This document shows positions 61,129 through 64,000 of a DNA stretch of 64,000 nucleotides, one piece after another; position 1 is the stretch's first letter; every line of letters begins with the position of its first letter. Both the position numbers and the translations under genes were made by a program. Origin of the DNA: Dysidea avara (Eukaryota > Porifera > Demospongiae > Dictyoceratida > Dysideidae); contig NC_089278.1 in the NCBI RefSeq assembly GCF_963678975.1, positions 10,133,479 through 10,197,478 of the forward strand. Reading direction: 5' to 3'. The notes under the pieces are model-generated. The model made no database searches. It saw only the letters and a program-made list of their open reading frames with translations, and had not been told where the DNA came from.

Positions 61129-63885
61129 TCAAATATCCCGGCAGAGGTAGTAGTTGAGACTGTTACAGTTTGTGGTACTACATATGACCTCCCTAATACA
61201 TTCCTTGTCACATTTTGTTACATTAATGCTCTGCACTTGAAGATTTTGCTGATACTTCAAGACCATAGTCTTGTCTTTGTAGAATCTGTACATATATGTA
61301 AAATTTATATACCTTCCACACAAGAGAACTATTCATACCTTTTCACAAGACCTGCCCAAGAGTTTGGTGTAAGGTCATCCAAACCATACTCTTCTCTTGC
61401 ACTGTAAGACTTTTTCCATGTAGGGATGACATGTGGTGATTCTATGGTGAGAATATAGTGGAATAGTGGTACATGTTGGTTTCTTACTGTTAGCTTCAGT
61501 AAGGTCAAGGTAATACTGATCATAGTCAAGCAATTGGAAGGTGACAGGGTCCATGGTATAAACACGATAGGATGGGTTGACATGGGAAAATGTGGTAACT
61601 GATGGTGACACCAACACAACACCATACACACCATCTTTATCCTGTACCTGTAACAAGAATAAATCATCTTAAAAACAGCTGGAGTTTCTCTTATGGGGAT
61701 TTCTAATACAGCAACCTTATGATGCAGTCATGACACGACTTCCTGTGATGCTCTTGGTGGGTTAATGACCAAACTTCTGTTATAATTATGTTATCTTTCA
61801 CACAAAGCATACATCCTCTATTGTGCTCAATAGACCACCTTCTTAGCTGCTTACCAGTTCAAACTGATCAAAATGAGTATGTCCAGCCAGAACAGCAACT
61901 ATGGTGTTTTGATATGTCTTAGTAATGTTCAGGTACAACTGCCCGAGTTCTGGTAAAGAGGTAGTATCCCCAGGTGGGATATGACCAGCTAGCAATACCT
62001 TAATAGGAAATAGGTCACCTTAAATTGAGTACTCGACATTGCTGTAAGCATACCTTCTCTCCTCTGCTTTCAGCTTCATCCAGAGTGTCATAAATCCATT
62101 TGATGTACTTGTGATAGTAAATGTTCTGGCCATTCAACATTGTATAAAAGTTCAAAGCATACCTGTATGTGTGTGTGCATGATAATCACCATTTGCTGAT
62201 AATATAGTTACCCATAATCTGTGTTCAGAGAAACAAGACGTAGTTTGGAATTTAGCAAAGTTGTGTAGTAACCACCGATCCCAATAGTCTCTTGTTGTTC
62301 AGATGAAACATCAAACCAGTCCTTCCATATTTCTGACATGTTGAATGTTAAATTCTAACAAAACCAATAAGGTCATTTCAATTAAGCTACACAATACACC
62401 TACCATGTATAGATCTGCATAGTACTGGCTTTGTGGATAACTTTCTTCACCAAAATAAAGACATCTGTGTAACACTCACAGCACACAGACTAAACCTTAC
62501 CATGGTTGCCAAACACTGGGTATATTGTAGTGTCAGGAAGTTGCTCAGAGAAGTAATCTACTAAGTACTCTGACGCCTGCAACTGTCCATTCCAAGTCTC
62601 CATCCACACATCATGGGGAGGATTATCTCCTGAATTAAGATTGCAATCACCCACTCTCATAAATGATTGCTGAATTACTCATTGTAACTTTTACAATCTG
62701 CACAAATACTCAACAAATTACCTATGTATAATATAATATCTGGCTGGGGCTCCATTGTTTTGATTTCACTGATCAACAAATCAACAGTGATCAAAGGAAT
62801 ATCACAATTGTAGTCTCCGTATTTTCCAGCAAATCCCTAGAAACATGGATATTAATACAATAACATGGTTCATGTTTCCTGACTGACTGTTCCACTGAAT
62901 TCTTCTCCTGCTCTACAACATATAAATAACCCACAATTAGTTGGAGTGCCCTACAAAAAAATGTAACACCTCTTGCTCAAACTTTCATGACATTCACCCA
63001 CAAATTTGGCAACCCACTTCTTTGTAAAGTCTGTCCACATGCAAGTCCGATATCTGTAGAATCTTCAAGAATGTATTGTTTGTACCATCTGAGGTAATTT
63101 TCTGGTGCTCATTTTTAACGACTGGTTTGTAACTACTCGAGCATGGCAATTGTGTGTGTTTGTCAAGAACATCAGGATCAGGCTGATCATGACTGCCGTC
63201 ATCTGGTAACATTTTATCAATCCATTTTTGTAGTACAATGAGATGGTCATCAGTTATATTGACACTATCATCAGAACACATGTGAACAGTAGCACAGACA
63301 GCAGTGGGATCGATCACTCGCTTGCTGAACACAAATTGTATCTGTAAGTAATTAACCTTATGTAAAACTCATAGCTAGAGAGGCCATACATACCACAGGT
63401 CCATAAGCTGCAACTAGCCCAGGGCATAGCACCTTTCCTTTCATTTCCATTCTGGATAGTATTAAGCTGCATGACTCTATTAAAACAGGCTCCAAATCTG
63501 CAAGAGTGGCTTTAGAGTCAGTCGCATCCTGAAGCAACTTCACTGTGCCCTTAAATGACGGGTGTCAAACCGTACAAATACCACGAATACTATCAATACA
63601 CACTACCATTGATATTTTCTAATACACCACTACTATTGAATAAGTAAAAGGTGTTGTATAAAGATGTACATAGTTAGTTTACTCATAAATATCTATGGTT
63701 TACTGGTCTTGCATCACAGGCTATAACCTCTATCATAACAAAGGAACAAAGAAACTTACCAGGCACATTTGACATTGATCAGCTGTGTACAGGTCTATTG
63801 GGGATACAGGTACAGGAATAACTGGTGAAATACTGGCCACAAGCACCAGCCACAGCGAGAACATTATACACGCGCATTTCATCAT
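61129..63885 (-). CDS. SMPD1: Acid sphingomyelinase (sphingomyelin phosphodiesterase 1)
   Basis: Lysosomal or secreted zinc phosphodiesterase that cleaves sphingomyelin to ceramide and phosphocholine. Exons 5' to 3': 63885-63760, 63549-63394, 63341-63018, 62950-62888, 62836-62722, 62629-62501, 62444-62404, 62354-62212, 62162-62054, 61998-61855, 61647-61488, 61441-61339 and 61285-61129; the sum is exactly 590 codons. The N-terminus is a signal peptide (MMKCACIMFSLWLVLV), then a saposin-B domain with paired Cys. The metallophosphatase core shows ISDLHVDRLY, YIGDNPPHDVW, VFGNHESYPQ, AGHIPPGD and AGHTHFDQFE, supplying the metal ligands. VSPSVTTFSHVNPSYRVY and a Cys-rich C-terminal domain match human ASM. 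The saposin domain argues against the SMPDL3 branch. Confidence 0.96.
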
Positions 63886-63903
63886 CCCGCACTAAATTTG
63901 ATT

Positions 63904-63911
63904 GTCACGTG
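63904..63911. promoter_or_regulatory. GTCACGTG E-box upstream of SMPD1
   Basis: GTCACGTG lies about 20 bp upstream of the SMPD1 start codon. It matches eight of ten positions of the mammalian CLEAR consensus GTCACGTGAC bound by TFEB/MITF factors at lysosomal genes. One short motif match is weak evidence. Confidence 0.4.
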
Positions 63912-64000
63912 CTCCGTAGAACCATCATAAGTGTACACTACGTAACACGGAGTGGTTCTGGAAGTCCGCGGAGAATTTACTACAAGTACCTCGCCCCTTC

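Overview
This is intron-rich nuclear DNA from an animal. The gene set includes metazoan-type proteins (APBA/Mint, PIAS SUMO ligases, LINS1, DET1, GKAP1, an MSL3-like MRG protein). Most introns are only 40-60 nt, intergenic gaps are often 70-360 bp, and the proteins are clearly but distantly similar to human ones. An early-branching metazoan, most likely a demosponge, fits best; that placement is an inference. No bacterial, viral or CRISPR features were seen.

Layout from left to right. (1) 52-3694 (+): 3' half of a NEDD4-family HECT E3 ligase gene, with one repeat-filled 2.3 kb intron. (2) 5006-14270 (-): PIGB, the third mannosyltransferase of GPI-anchor synthesis, split by a 6.6 kb intron that holds a dispersed repeat, a 4.3 kb 31-bp minisatellite and a 155-bp-arm hairpin. 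(3) 14368-14520 (+): a 50-residue microprotein, divergent from PIGB by 97 bp, that looks like the mitochondrial microprotein PIGBOS1. (4) 14588-18142 (-): intronless DDX46/Prp5. (5) 18431-21209 (+): LINS1. (6) 21302-23094 (-): DET1. (7) 23457-27655 (+): PIAS copy A. (8) 27934-30819 (+): a short MSL3-like MRG protein without a chromodomain. (9) 31118-42021 (-): a second, divergent PIAS copy B with repeat-laden introns. (10) 42216-45902 (-): APBA/Mint/X11 adaptor (PTB plus two PDZ). (11) 46023-58544 (+): a long unrecognised coiled-coil protein. (12) 58687-61004 (+): GKAP1. (13) 61129-63885 (-): acid sphingomyelinase (SMPD1).

Functionally the genes are housekeeping and regulatory rather than one pathway: ubiquitin/SUMO (NEDD4-like, DET1, two PIAS), splicing (DDX46), chromatin (MSL3-like), GPI anchors and mitochondria (PIGB, PIGBOS1-like), scaffolding (APBA, GKAP1, coiled-coil) and lysosomal lipid breakdown (SMPD1). 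Several neighbours are head-to-head with 97-363 bp between start codons, so shared bidirectional promoters are likely. Many of these families (NEDD4, PIGB, PIGBOS1, LINS1, DET1, PIAS1, APBA2) sit on human chromosome 15, which suggests the window preserves part of an ancient animal linkage group.

The most interesting item is the PIGBOS1-like microprotein in its conserved head-to-head position with PIGB. Mobile DNA is plentiful in the introns: nested TIR elements with an 8-bp target duplication, several MITE-like families, two long (TG)n tracts and one (TA)n tract. Gene models were assembled by hand from splice signals and reading-frame continuity, so individual small exons may be wrong.
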